64,000 bases of DNA from Ignavibacteriales bacterium. GTDB lineage: Bacteria > Bacteroidota > Ignavibacteria > Ignavibacteriales > Melioribacteraceae. Every line of letters begins with the position of its first letter. The stretch's first letter is position 1. The position numbers and the translations under genes are program-made. The notes beneath the pieces were generated by a model, which was not told the DNA's origin, searched no databases, and saw only the letters and a program-made list of their open reading frames with translations. Of the stretch, positions 27,556 through 36,330 are shown piece by piece. The stretch spans positions 1 through 64,000 of the forward strand of contig JACOUS010000007.1 in NCBI GenBank assembly GCA_016177735.1, given 5' to 3'.

Positions 27556-28875
27556 ATGTCGCGCAGAAACGTCCTCATAATGGGCGCAGCCGGACGTGAT
27601 TTTCACAATTTCAACGTCTTCTTTAGAAACAACGATAATTACAATGTCGTTGCTTTCACAGCTACACAAATTCCAAATATCGAAGGAAGAGTTTATCCGT
27701 GTGAACTTGCCGGTAAACTTTATCCGAACGGAATTAAGATTTATGATGAATCTCAGCTTACATATCTTATAAAAGAATTGAAAGTTGATGAAGTAGTTTT
27801 CTCTTATTCCGATGTTACATTCGAATACGTAATGACGAAAGCTTCTATTGTTAATGCCGCGGGGGCTTCTTTCCGTTTGATGGGTTCGGATGAAACAATG
27901 ATTAAAAGCACCAAACCGGTTGTATCTGTTCTTGCTGTTCGAACAGGATGCGGAAAATCGCAGACATCAAGAAAAATTGTTAAGCTGCTTCAAGATGCCG
28001 GTAAAAAAGTTGTTGCAATTCGTCACCCGATGCCGTACGGCGATCTTGTAAAACAACGCGTACAAAGATTTGCATCTTTTGCCGATCTCGACAAATACGA
28101 ATGTACAATTGAAGAACGCGAAGAATACGAACCGCACGTTGCACGCGGCGGAGTTATTTACGCCGGTGTTGATTACGAAGCAATTCTGCGCGAAGCAGAA
28201 AAAGAAGCCGATGTTATTTTGTGGGACGGCGGCAACAACGATATGTCTTTCTATAAATCCGATGTTACATTCACTGTTGTAGATCCGCACAGACCGGGGC
28301 ACGAAATGCGTTACTATCCCGGCAACACATCTTTAAGATTAGCAGACGCAGTAATTATCAACAAAGTTGATTCTGCCGATGCTGACGGAATTATTACGGT
28401 GAGAAATAATGTTCAGCACGTAAATCCGAATGCAGTAGTTATTGAAGCGGCATCGCCGATTACAGTTGATAAACCTGAATTGATTGCAGACCAGCGCGTG
28501 CTTGTTGTTGAAGACGGTCCGACACTCACACACGGCGAAATGAAATACGGCGCCGGTACAGTTATTTCACAAAAACTTGGTGCAAAAGAAATTGTCGATC
28601 CGAGACCTTTCACTGTTAAATCGATAACAGATACTTACAAAAAATATCCGAACATCGGCGTATTACTTCCGGCAATGGGGTACGGCGATGATCAAATTCA
28701 AGACCTCGAAGAAACGATTAACAAAACCGATTGCGATTCTGTTGTTATCGGAACGCCGATTGACCTCGGCAGAATTTTGAAGATCAACAAACCCTCAACA
28801 AGGGTTATGTATGAACTTCAGGAAATCGGTACAAACACTCTTGAATCTGTTTTAAAAGCAAAAGGTCTTTTATGA
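27556..28875 (+). CDS. Cyclic-2,3-diphosphoglycerate-synthetase-like P-loop protein
   Basis: 439 residues. An N-terminal Rossmann-like domain (NVLIMGAAGRDFHNFN) binds a nucleotide or dinucleotide. A P-loop domain follows, with VRTGCGKSQTSRKI near residues 128-141, VILWDGGNNDMSF as a Walker B-like strand, and INKVDSADA, a GTPase-like NKxD. This family is annotated after archaeal cDPG synthetase, but bacterial members lie next to carbamate kinase genes, as here (the ATG of arcC overlaps this stop by four bases). A role in carbamoyl-phosphate or nucleotide metabolism is inferred from that coupling. The true reaction is unknown. Confidence 0.75.
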   Translation: MSRRNVLIMGAAGRDFHNFNVFFRNNDNYNVVAFTATQIPNIEGRVYPCELAGKLYPNGIKIYDESQLTYLIKELKVDEVVFSYSDVTFEYVMTKASIVNAAGASFRLMGSDETMIKSTKPVVSVLAVRTGCGKSQTSRKIVKLLQDAGKKVVAIRHPMPYGDLVKQRVQRFASFADLDKYECTIEEREEYEPHVARGGVIYAGVDYEAILREAEKEADVILWDGGNNDMSFYKSDVTFTVVDPHRPGHEMRYYPGNTSLRLADAVIINKVDSADADGIITVRNNVQHVNPNAVVIEAASPITVDKPELIADQRVLVVEDGPTLTHGEMKYGAGTVISQKLGAKEIVDPRPFTVKSITDTYKKYPNIGVLLPAMGYGDDQIQDLEETINKTDCDSVVIGTPIDLGRILKINKPSTRVMYELQEIGTNTLESVLKAKGLL

Positions 28876-29819
28876 AAAAAATTGCTGTGGTTGCTTTTGG
28901 CGGCAACGCTCTTCAAAGAGGCAACGAAGCCGGAACTATTGAACAGCAAGAACAACATACTTTGGAAACATGCGAAAGATTAATCGGGCTTTTGCGCATT
29001 GGTTACGAACTTGTGATTACTCACGGCAATGGTCCGCAAGTCGGCAACATACTTTTGCGCAACGAAGCCGGGTACAATCAATATAAAATTCCCAAAATGC
29101 CGTTAGATATTTGTGTAGCCGATTCCCAGGGTGGAATCGGTTACATGATAGACAGACAAATGCGCAATGCACTCAGCAAAACCGAACTCAACAAAAATGT
29201 TGTTGCTTTGATTACCGAAGTTCTTGTTGATATCAACGACTCGGCATTCAACACGCCTACAAAACCGATCGGTCCATTTTATATTAAAGAAGAAGCCGAT
29301 CTGCTTGCAAAAGCAAACGGATGGGTATTTAAAGAAGATCCGCGCAAAAGAGGATGGCGAAAAGTTGTTGCTTCGCCAAAACCGATCGATGTAATTAACA
29401 AACAAGTTGTGAAAGACCTTGTCGAAAAAGGGCACATCGTAATTTCTGCCGGCGGCGGCGGTATCCCGGTTTATTATCACGAAGACACAAAATACCTTGA
29501 GGCAATCGAAGCAGTGATTGATAAAGATTTGGCAACTGCGCTGCTTGCGCGCGAAATTAATGCAGACAAATTTTTTATCGTTACAGATGTACCGAAAGTG
29601 TGTCTGAATTTTAACAAGCCCGATCAAAAAGTTATTGATCATTTAACTGTTGCCGAAGCAAGAAAATATTACAACGAAGGTGAATTTCCAGCCGGCAGTA
29701 TGGGACCAAAAATTTTAGCGGCAGTCGATTTTGTTGAAAGCACCGGCAAAGAAGCAATTATTACCAACGAAGAAGAAATTGAAAAAGATAATTGCGGAAC
29801 GAGGATCACTCTCAACTAA
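28872..29819 (+). CDS. arcC: Carbamate kinase
   Basis: 315 residues. It interconverts ATP plus carbamate and ADP plus carbamoyl phosphate. The N-terminus VVAFGGNALQRG, the THGNGPQVGNI segment, SAGGGGIPV and the C-terminal GSMGPKILAAVDFVE are the family landmarks, and the length is normal. The direction of the reaction cannot be told from sequence. In this window carbamoyl phosphate can be used by two neighbours, the NodU-type transferase and ornithine carbamoyltransferase. No arginine deiminase gene is seen. It overlaps the preceding cDPGS-like gene. Confidence 0.93.
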   Translation: MKKIAVVAFGGNALQRGNEAGTIEQQEQHTLETCERLIGLLRIGYELVITHGNGPQVGNILLRNEAGYNQYKIPKMPLDICVADSQGGIGYMIDRQMRNALSKTELNKNVVALITEVLVDINDSAFNTPTKPIGPFYIKEEADLLAKANGWVFKEDPRKRGWRKVVASPKPIDVINKQVVKDLVEKGHIVISAGGGGIPVYYHEDTKYLEAIEAVIDKDLATALLAREINADKFFIVTDVPKVCLNFNKPDQKVIDHLTVAEARKYYNEGEFPAGSMGPKILAAVDFVESTGKEAIITNEEEIEKDNCGTRITLN

Positions 29820-29911
29820 ACGTTTGAATGTATGATTGCATGAAGTGCATGTGCTGCATGTTTGCACGATGAATGCGGAGCGAATTAAAATTTTTTTATT
29901 AGATTAAAGTC

Positions 29912-31735
29912 ATGAGTAAATACACACTCGGCATTTCGGCATACTATCATGATTCTGCGGCATGTTTGTTAAAAGACGGGGAAATTTTTGCCGCGGCTCA
30001 GGAAGAAAGATTCACGCGAATCCGGCATGATTCCGCATTCCCGATTAATGCAGTGAAATTTTGTTTGAAGTATGCCGGAATTAATGCCGGTCAAATTTCC
30101 GCAGTTGCTTTTTACGATAAGCCGATTATAAAATTCAACAGAATTCTTGAAACGTATTTGAGTTATCCCGGCAAAGGACTTGCATCATTTATGATGGCAA
30201 TGCCTTTGTGGCTGAAAGAAAAACTCTGGATACCAGATCACATTTCCAAAGCGCTGAATTACAAAGGACAAATTTATTTTCCCGAACATCACGAGTCGCA
30301 CGCCGCATCTGCATTTTTCCCCTCGCCTTTTGAGCACGCAGCTTTTTTAACGATGGACGGAGTGGGTGAGTGGGCAACTTCTTCATTCGGAACCGGCAAC
30401 GGAAATCATGTCGAAATAATTTCGGAACTTCACTGGCCTCATTCGCTTGGTTTGCTTTATTCGGCATTCACGTACTTCACCGGTTTCAAAGTTAATTCCG
30501 GCGAGTACAAATTAATGGGCTTGGCTCCATACGGCGAACCGAAATACGTTCAAAAAATTTATGATCATTTGATCGATTTGAAAGAAGACGGTTCGTTCAA
30601 AATGAACATGGAATACTTCAACTACAACACCGGATTGACGATGACCAACGGAAAGTTCAACGAACTTTTTGGCGGCGAGCCGCGCAAAGCCGAATCAAAA
30701 CTTACGCAAAGAGAAATGAATCTCGCGCGTTCAGTTCAGGATGTTACCGAAGAAATTATGATACGAATGGCGCGCAATGTTAAAAAAGTTACCGGCGAAA
30801 AATATTTGTGTCTTGCCGGCGGCGTTGCTTTAAACTGTGTTGGCAACGGCAGATTGCTGCGCGAAAAAATTTTTGATGATATCTGGATTCAACCGGCGGC
30901 TGGAGATGCCGGCGGTGCAATCGGCGCGGCTTATATTGTTCATTATCATTACAACAAAAGCGAGCCGCTTGCAAAGAACGGAAGAGATCATCAAAAGGGT
31001 TCATACTTCGGAACGGAATATTCCGATGAAGAGATTGAAAAATTTTTAACTCAGTACAAACTTCCTTTCAAAAAAGTTGATGAAGAAGAATTGGTTGATT
31101 TGATTAGCAATTCTATGGTCGAAGAAAAAGTTATCGGATGGTTTCAAGGAAGAATGGAATTTGGACCGCGTGCACTCGGTTCGCGCTCGATTATCGGAGA
31201 GGCACGTTCATCCGAAATGCAGAAGAAGATGAATTTGAAAATCAAATACCGGGAAAGTTTCCGTCCGTTTGCGCCGTCTGTACTTGCTGAAAAAGTTAAT
31301 GAGTGGTTTGAACTCGATCGTGAAAGTCCGTACATGCTGCTTGTTGCCGATGTTAAAAAAGATAAACAAAGAGAAATGACAGCAGAAGAACAAAAACTTT
31401 GGGGGATTGAAAAACTAAATATTGTCCGTTCGGAAATTCCGGCAGTAACACACGTTGATTACTCGGCGCGCATCCAAACGGTGCACAAAGATGATAATCC
31501 GCTCTATCATAAATTGATTTCGAAGTTCTACGAAAAAACCGGCTGTCCGGTAATTGTGAACACTTCGTTCAATGTACGCGGCGAACCGATCGTTGAATCT
31601 CCACTCGATGCTTACAAATGTTTTATGAGAACCGAAATTGATATTTTAGCGCTCGGCAATTTTATTCTTTACAAAAATGAGCAGCCGAAATTTCATGATG
31701 ATATAGATTGGAAGCAGAAGTATGAGCTGGATTAA
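29912..31735 (+). CDS. O-carbamoyltransferase of the NodU/CmcH family
   Basis: 607 residues. These enzymes use carbamoyl phosphate and ATP to put a carbamoyl group on a hydroxyl of a sugar or natural product. The N-terminal YrdC/Kae1-like ASKHA domain has LGISAYYHDSAACLL, EERFTRIRHDS and the metal motif HHESHAASAFF. TMDGVGEW is the Kae1-type nucleotide motif. The C-terminal domain has GRMEFGPRALGSRSI and the end region NTSFNVRGEPIVESP. Its 3' end overlaps the SxtJ-like gene by 14 bases. The acceptor is unknown; a surface polysaccharide is a reasonable guess. Confidence 0.9.
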   Translation: MSKYTLGISAYYHDSAACLLKDGEIFAAAQEERFTRIRHDSAFPINAVKFCLKYAGINAGQISAVAFYDKPIIKFNRILETYLSYPGKGLASFMMAMPLWLKEKLWIPDHISKALNYKGQIYFPEHHESHAASAFFPSPFEHAAFLTMDGVGEWATSSFGTGNGNHVEIISELHWPHSLGLLYSAFTYFTGFKVNSGEYKLMGLAPYGEPKYVQKIYDHLIDLKEDGSFKMNMEYFNYNTGLTMTNGKFNELFGGEPRKAESKLTQREMNLARSVQDVTEEIMIRMARNVKKVTGEKYLCLAGGVALNCVGNGRLLREKIFDDIWIQPAAGDAGGAIGAAYIVHYHYNKSEPLAKNGRDHQKGSYFGTEYSDEEIEKFLTQYKLPFKKVDEEELVDLISNSMVEEKVIGWFQGRMEFGPRALGSRSIIGEARSSEMQKKMNLKIKYRESFRPFAPSVLAEKVNEWFELDRESPYMLLVADVKKDKQREMTAEEQKLWGIEKLNIVRSEIPAVTHVDYSARIQTVHKDDNPLYHKLISKFYEKTGCPVIVNTSFNVRGEPIVESPLDAYKCFMRTEIDILALGNFILYKNEQPKFHDDIDWKQKYELD

Positions 31736-32150
31736 AGACGTTGCACATGAATTGAAGGAATTGGATGTCTCGAAAAAAAGTCTGATGAAATTCGGGATGA
31801 CAGTCGGCGGAATATTTCTTCTATTGGCGCTTCTTTTCATGTACAAAAATATTTTTGAAAATTTCAGAACGGCTCTGCTTGTTATTGGCGCATATCTTTT
31901 TATCGGCGGGATTATCTTTCCCGAAAGATTGAAAAGCGTTTACAAAATTTGGATGGGCTTTGCTTTCGCACTTGGCTGGATTGTTTCAAGATTTATTTTG
32001 AGCATACTTTTTATTTTTGTGATGACGCCAATAGGATTTATTGCAAAAATATCCGGCAAAAAATTTTTAGATGTACGATGGGAAGAGAAAAAAGATTCGT
32101 ACTGGATTCCAAAAGAAAACAAAGTTATTGATTACGAAAAAATGTATTAA
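31722..32150 (+). CDS. SxtJ-like small membrane protein
   Basis: 142 residues with three or four membrane helices (about 24-41, 48-65, 76-95 and 90-108) and a charged C-terminal tail with RWEEKKDSYWIPK. It resembles SxtJ-family proteins, which usually accompany a NodU-type carbamoyltransferase as it does here, with a 14-base overlap. The role is not established; membrane recruitment of the transferase is a possible one. A short third partner seen in some such loci was not found downstream. Confidence 0.7.
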   Translation: MSWIKDVAHELKELDVSKKSLMKFGMTVGGIFLLLALLFMYKNIFENFRTALLVIGAYLFIGGIIFPERLKSVYKIWMGFAFALGWIVSRFILSILFIFVMTPIGFIAKISGKKFLDVRWEEKKDSYWIPKENKVIDYEKMY

Positions 32151-32206
32151 TGAAATGGGAAATGTAAAATGGTAATGTTTGGAACTGCAAATAATAATTT
32201 TACCTT

Positions 32207-32234
32207 TTCCATCTTCCATCTTCCATCTTCCATC
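32207..32234. repeat. Four tandem copies of a 7-base unit
   Basis: TTCCATC is repeated four times exactly, flanked by near-copies (TTTTCC before, TCCCATTTT after). An inverted AAATGGG-AAATGTAAAATGG lies 50 bases upstream, so a fold is possible. It sits in the 214-base gap between the SxtJ-like gene and argF. It may vary in copy number between strains. Confidence 0.6.
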
Positions 32235-32364
32235 TCCCATTTTACATTTTACATATTTGAGTAGTCTTGATACCAAATTTATTTATAAAGCAGAATCTCT
32301 AACTTATATTGTGTAGAGATGTTTCGTCCCTTCGGGACTCAACATTTAAAAAATGGGGTAAGTA

Positions 32365-33297
32365 ATGGCGATTAACATGAAAGGCAAAGATCTGATTTCG
32401 ATTGCAGATCTAACATTGGAAGAAGTTTATGAAATTTTTGATGTTTCAAAAACATTGAAGGAAAAACTTTACACCGGCGAACCGCACCGTTTGCTCGAAG
32501 GGAAAACTTTGGGCATGATTTTCGCAAAACCTTCTACACGAACACGCATCTCTTTCGAAGCCGGAATTTATCAGCTCGGCGGTTACGGAATGTATTTTAA
32601 TCAGAATGATCTTCAGCTCGGCAAAAGTGAAAACGTACACGATACGGCAAAAGTGCTTTCAAGATATTTGAATGGAATTATGATTAGAACTTTTTCGCAT
32701 CAGGATGTAGTTGACCTCGCGAAGTATGCCTCGATTCCGGTGATTAACGGTTTGACGGATTTGCTGCACCCGTGTCAAGTGCTCGCAGATTTGTTTACAA
32801 TTCTCGAAAAGAGAAGAAGACTGCAAGGTTTGAAGCTTGCATACATCGGCGACGGAAATAATATGGCGCACAGTCTTCTCAACGGATGTTCAAAAGTTGG
32901 AATGGATATTTCGATTGCATCGCCCTCAGGCTACAAACCGTTGAAAGAAATTGTTGAACATGCAGAGAAGAATGCAAAATACATGGGCAGCAAAGTTGAA
33001 ATTTTGGATGACCCGGTTGCAGCAGTAAAAAATGCAGATATCGTTTACACTGATGTTTGGGCAAGCATGGGGCAAGAAAAAGAAGCCGTGGAGAGAAAGA
33101 AAAAATTCGCACCGTTTCAGGTGAACCCCGGATTGGTAAAAAATGCAAAAGATGATTACCTCTTTATGCATTGTTTGCCGGCGCACCGCGGCGATGAAGT
33201 TGTTGACGAAATTGCAGATTCTCCAAATTCAATAATTTTTGATGAAGCAGAGAACCGTCTTCATGTACAGAAAGCTGTAATGGCGCTAATAATGTAA
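32365..33297 (+). CDS. argF: Ornithine carbamoyltransferase
   Basis: 310 residues. It makes citrulline from ornithine and carbamoyl phosphate in arginine synthesis. The carbamoyl-phosphate loop is KPSTRTRISFE, then DLLHPCQVLADL, DVWASMGQE and HCLPAHRGDEV. The SMG and HCLP motifs are those of plain ornithine transferases rather than the acetyl- or succinylornithine forms of many Bacteroidota. GGGGTAAG precedes the ATG. It lies downstream of carbamate kinase and may use its product. It also fits the LysW-type pathway at 61 kb, which can give ornithine in some organisms. Confidence 0.95.
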   Translation: MAINMKGKDLISIADLTLEEVYEIFDVSKTLKEKLYTGEPHRLLEGKTLGMIFAKPSTRTRISFEAGIYQLGGYGMYFNQNDLQLGKSENVHDTAKVLSRYLNGIMIRTFSHQDVVDLAKYASIPVINGLTDLLHPCQVLADLFTILEKRRRLQGLKLAYIGDGNNMAHSLLNGCSKVGMDISIASPSGYKPLKEIVEHAEKNAKYMGSKVEILDDPVAAVKNADIVYTDVWASMGQEKEAVERKKKFAPFQVNPGLVKNAKDDYLFMHCLPAHRGDEVVDEIADSPNSIIFDEAENRLHVQKAVMALIM

Positions 33298-33374
33298 TTG
33301 TAAAGAAGCCATCACGCCAAAGGCGGACAAGTAAATGGCGTCTCTACGTTGTGCAAACAAAAAACAAAAACTCT

Positions 33375-34034
33375 ATGGAAAAATTTGACGGCATTGTTTC
33401 TTTACTTATTGCTTGCATCGAGCTTCTCTTTGTTATTAATCTTTTGATATTTGCCGAAAAGAATTCCGTTAACAAGCTTGTGATTGCATTAATCGGACTT
33501 CTTTTCGGTTATCAATTTTTTGAAACATTGATCTGCACTTTCAAACTGCAGAATCAATTTATTATTTATCTCGCTTTTTTTGGTATTACATTTATGCCGC
33601 CGCTCGGTTTTTATACCGTTCAAAAAATTGTTGGAAACAATTCGAAGAACAACATTTTAATTTTTATCCCGGCATTATTTTTTATCAGTTACTATCCGTT
33701 TGTGATTGATCAATTCGCAGTTACAAAGTGTACAGTTCTTTACGCATCGTACCATTATCCTTTGGGACAGTTATACGCAGTATTTTATTACTTGCCGATT
33801 CTTTTTTTGATGGTACTGCTGAATAAAAAGTGGGGTGCGGAAACATCGCCGCGTAAAAAATCATTAATCAGAACATTTTTCTTCGGCTATCTCTTTACAT
33901 TTATTCCGGCTATGATAATTGCGCTCACTGTTCCGTCTTTCATAAATGCGGTTGAAAGTTTACTCTGCAAAATGGCTTTCATTCTTGCCTCATTCTTAAC
34001 ATACTTTTGTTTGAAAAATAAAACAGAGAAGTAA
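33375..34034 (+). CDS. Multi-spanning membrane protein of unknown function
   Basis: 219 residues from the ATG at 33375; a GTG eight codons earlier is also open but less likely. Seven hydrophobic segments can be read (about 6-26, 34-52, 62-82, 92-112, 130-150, 165-188, 194-211), the layout of seven-helix sensor modules such as those at the N-terminus of some histidine kinases, but with no output domain attached. No named family is recognised. It is followed after five bases by a small soluble protein gene. Confidence 0.6.
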   Translation: MEKFDGIVSLLIACIELLFVINLLIFAEKNSVNKLVIALIGLLFGYQFFETLICTFKLQNQFIIYLAFFGITFMPPLGFYTVQKIVGNNSKNNILIFIPALFFISYYPFVIDQFAVTKCTVLYASYHYPLGQLYAVFYYLPILFLMVLLNKKWGAETSPRKKSLIRTFFFGYLFTFIPAMIIALTVPSFINAVESLLCKMAFILASFLTYFCLKNKTEK

Positions 34035-34039
34035 TTGAT

Positions 34040-34366
34040 ATGTCTGAAACCATTTTAAACATTTATTTGATAATTGATAAAAACTTTGTAACTGCATTTA
34101 AAGCAAAGTCATATCAAGCCGACGGCTCAGATGAGGAGAAAATAATTTTTTTAAAATCATGTGCCGTTAATGATTATCAATCTGCCGAAATTTTCAAATC
34201 CCCGATAGATAAAAAAAATCAATTCATGCCTTATAAAAGATTTGCGAAGCTCGAAAGACAAGGCATGCAGTTCCAACTGTTCGAAGAAATATTTCAAAAG
34301 TTTGAAGTTCCCGAAAATCCCTTGATATGTGTAACGCCGGTTGTTGACGGCAAGATACTCGGCTGA
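34040..34366 (+). CDS. Small hypothetical protein
   Basis: 108 residues, soluble and mixed alpha/beta, beginning MSETILNIYLII. It has no signal peptide, membrane helix or Cys cluster, and I recognise no family. It starts five bases after the membrane protein gene and so probably shares its transcript. The coding call rests on the length, the tight spacing and codon use like that of the neighbours. The next gene starts 88 bases further on. Confidence 0.5.
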   Translation: MSETILNIYLIIDKNFVTAFKAKSYQADGSDEEKIIFLKSCAVNDYQSAEIFKSPIDKKNQFMPYKRFAKLERQGMQFQLFEEIFQKFEVPENPLICVTPVVDGKILG

Positions 34367-34454
34367 GCCGGGTCATAATTTTGTGTCAGCATCAATTCTT
34401 TATTGCATTTGTTACAAGCCACAATTAAATTAACTTAACATTTGGAGAGAGGAA

Positions 34455-36278
34455 ATGCCGCTTTATAAAGAATTTAAAACAATACCGCAGTTATTTAACA
34501 TAATAACTAAAGATTTCGGGAAAGGGAAAACCAAACCCGCACTCCAGTATAAAATCAATGAGAAGTGGATTAATATTTCGTTTGATCAACTGTATGATGA
34601 AACGGAAAGTTTTGCACTGGGACTTGCTTCGCTTGGTGTTAAGCGCGAAGACAAAGTAGCAATCATTGCCGAGAATCGTCCCGAATGGGTTTATTCCGAT
34701 ATGGCAATTTTGGGACTCGGTGCAATTGATGTTCCTCTTTATCCGATCTCTACTTCGGAAACAATCGAATTTATTTTGAACAATTCGGAATCGATAGGAG
34801 TTGTTGTATCGAATAAATTTCAATTGAACAAAATTTTAAAAGTGCGGAACGCATGCCGTTATCTAAAATTTATTATTGTGATGAACAGCGGAGATAAAAG
34901 CGACGATAAAGATGTTTACTCTTTCGAAGAAATACAATCAAAGGGAAGAGAGTACAAAAAAGCAAATCCTAATTTTTTTGTTGAATCAACCAAACTATGT
35001 AACGAAAACCAGTTGTGCACAATTATTTACACATCCGGCACAACCGGCGAGCCGAAAGGCGTTCTGCTGACCCACAAAAATATTGCATCAAACATAAAAG
35101 CCGCGCACGAAATATTTTCTATTGATGAAAACGATACTTTTTTATCGTTCCTTCCGCTCTGCCATATTTTTGAAAGAATGGCTGGATATTACACGGCTTT
35201 TTCTTGCGGCGGTACAATTGCCTATGCCGAAAGCATAGAAAAAGTTGCAAACAACATGGTTGAAATTAAACCAACAATAATGACCGCAGTGCCGCGTTTG
35301 TTTGAGCGCATGTACTCAAAAATAAAACGCAATGTTGAAAGCCAATCAGAAAAGAAACAGAAAATTTTTAACTGGGCTATTGAAATAGGAAAGGAATACC
35401 AGCTTGCTAAAAAATCCGGGCAGCCGATGCCGATCTTTTTATCATTGAAACGAAAACTTGCCGATAAATTAGTCTTCGCAAAATTGAAAGAAAAAACGGG
35501 CGGCAAACTTAGATTTTTCATATCGGGCGGAGCGGCTCTTGCACGCGAGTATGGAATCTTTTTTGAATCAGCAGGCATATTGATTATTGAAGGTTACGGA
35601 TTAACGGAATCTTCTCCGGTGATTTCTGCCAACCGTGTGAATGATTATAAATTCGGCACAGTCGGCAAACCATTGCCGGGCGTAGAAGTTAAGATTGCTA
35701 AAGACGGAGAAATTCTTGCATACGGTCCAAATATTATGCAAGGCTACTATAAAAATAAAAAAGAAACAGACGAATCAATTAAAGACGGCTGGCTGCATAC
35801 CGGCGATATCGGAGTTTTTGATGCCGAAGGTTTTTTAATTATCACCGACCGTAAAAAACATCTCTTCAAAACTTCCGGCGGAAAATATATTGCGCCCACT
35901 CCAATAGAAAACATGTTCCTCGCAAGCAAGTATATTGATCAGTTTGTATTGATCGGAGATAGAAGAATGTTTCTCAGTGCACTCATTGTGCCGGATTACG
36001 AAGCATTAAAAGAATATGCAGATGCAAACCGCATTCAATATAAAGATGTTGACGAACTCGTGAACATGAAACAAATTTATGAATTGCTCGAAGACGAATT
36101 GGATCTATTCCAGAAAAAACTTGCGGCTTTCGAGAAGATTAGAAAGTTTGCAATACTCGATAAACCGTTCACAATTGAAGGTGGTGAACTAACTCCTTCT
36201 CTCAAAGTTAAGCGCAAAGTAGTTGAAGAAAGATATAAAGAACTAATTGAAGGAATGTACAACAGTCTCGAAGCTTGA
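34455..36278 (+). CDS. Long-chain acyl-CoA synthetase (AMP-forming)
   Basis: 607 residues of the ANL superfamily. It activates fatty acids to acyl-AMP and then acyl-CoA. The P-loop-like motif IIYTSGTTGEPKG is near residues 190-202, then YGLTESSPV (A5 motif), GWLHTGDIG (A7) and DRKKHLFKTSGGKYIAP (A8). The C-terminal catalytic Lys lies in PSLKVKRKVVEE. The length fits the large bacterial LACS/AMP-forming group. GGAGAGGAA precedes the ATG. The gene is alone, with 52 bases before the next gene; chain-length preference cannot be read. Confidence 0.92.
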   Translation: MPLYKEFKTIPQLFNIITKDFGKGKTKPALQYKINEKWINISFDQLYDETESFALGLASLGVKREDKVAIIAENRPEWVYSDMAILGLGAIDVPLYPISTSETIEFILNNSESIGVVVSNKFQLNKILKVRNACRYLKFIIVMNSGDKSDDKDVYSFEEIQSKGREYKKANPNFFVESTKLCNENQLCTIIYTSGTTGEPKGVLLTHKNIASNIKAAHEIFSIDENDTFLSFLPLCHIFERMAGYYTAFSCGGTIAYAESIEKVANNMVEIKPTIMTAVPRLFERMYSKIKRNVESQSEKKQKIFNWAIEIGKEYQLAKKSGQPMPIFLSLKRKLADKLVFAKLKEKTGGKLRFFISGGAALAREYGIFFESAGILIIEGYGLTESSPVISANRVNDYKFGTVGKPLPGVEVKIAKDGEILAYGPNIMQGYYKNKKETDESIKDGWLHTGDIGVFDAEGFLIITDRKKHLFKTSGGKYIAPTPIENMFLASKYIDQFVLIGDRRMFLSALIVPDYEALKEYADANRIQYKDVDELVNMKQIYELLEDELDLFQKKLAAFEKIRKFAILDKPFTIEGGELTPSLKVKRKVVEERYKELIEGMYNSLEA

Positions 36279-36330
36279 TATTTTGTTTTTTATTACGATT
36301 TTTAGGGTTTAAAAATTAGATTATGCGCCG

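Noticed and set aside
29103-29642. 179-residue open frame on the minus strand inside arcC
   Set aside because: It lies fully opposite a complete carbamate kinase gene with intact motifs. Its product is rich in Cys, Phe and Asn as antisense frames are, and it has no ribosome site.
32326-32338. Short GTCCC-TTC-GGGAC hairpin before argF
   Set aside because: It is only five pairs long and of a very common sequence; no regulatory meaning can be supported.
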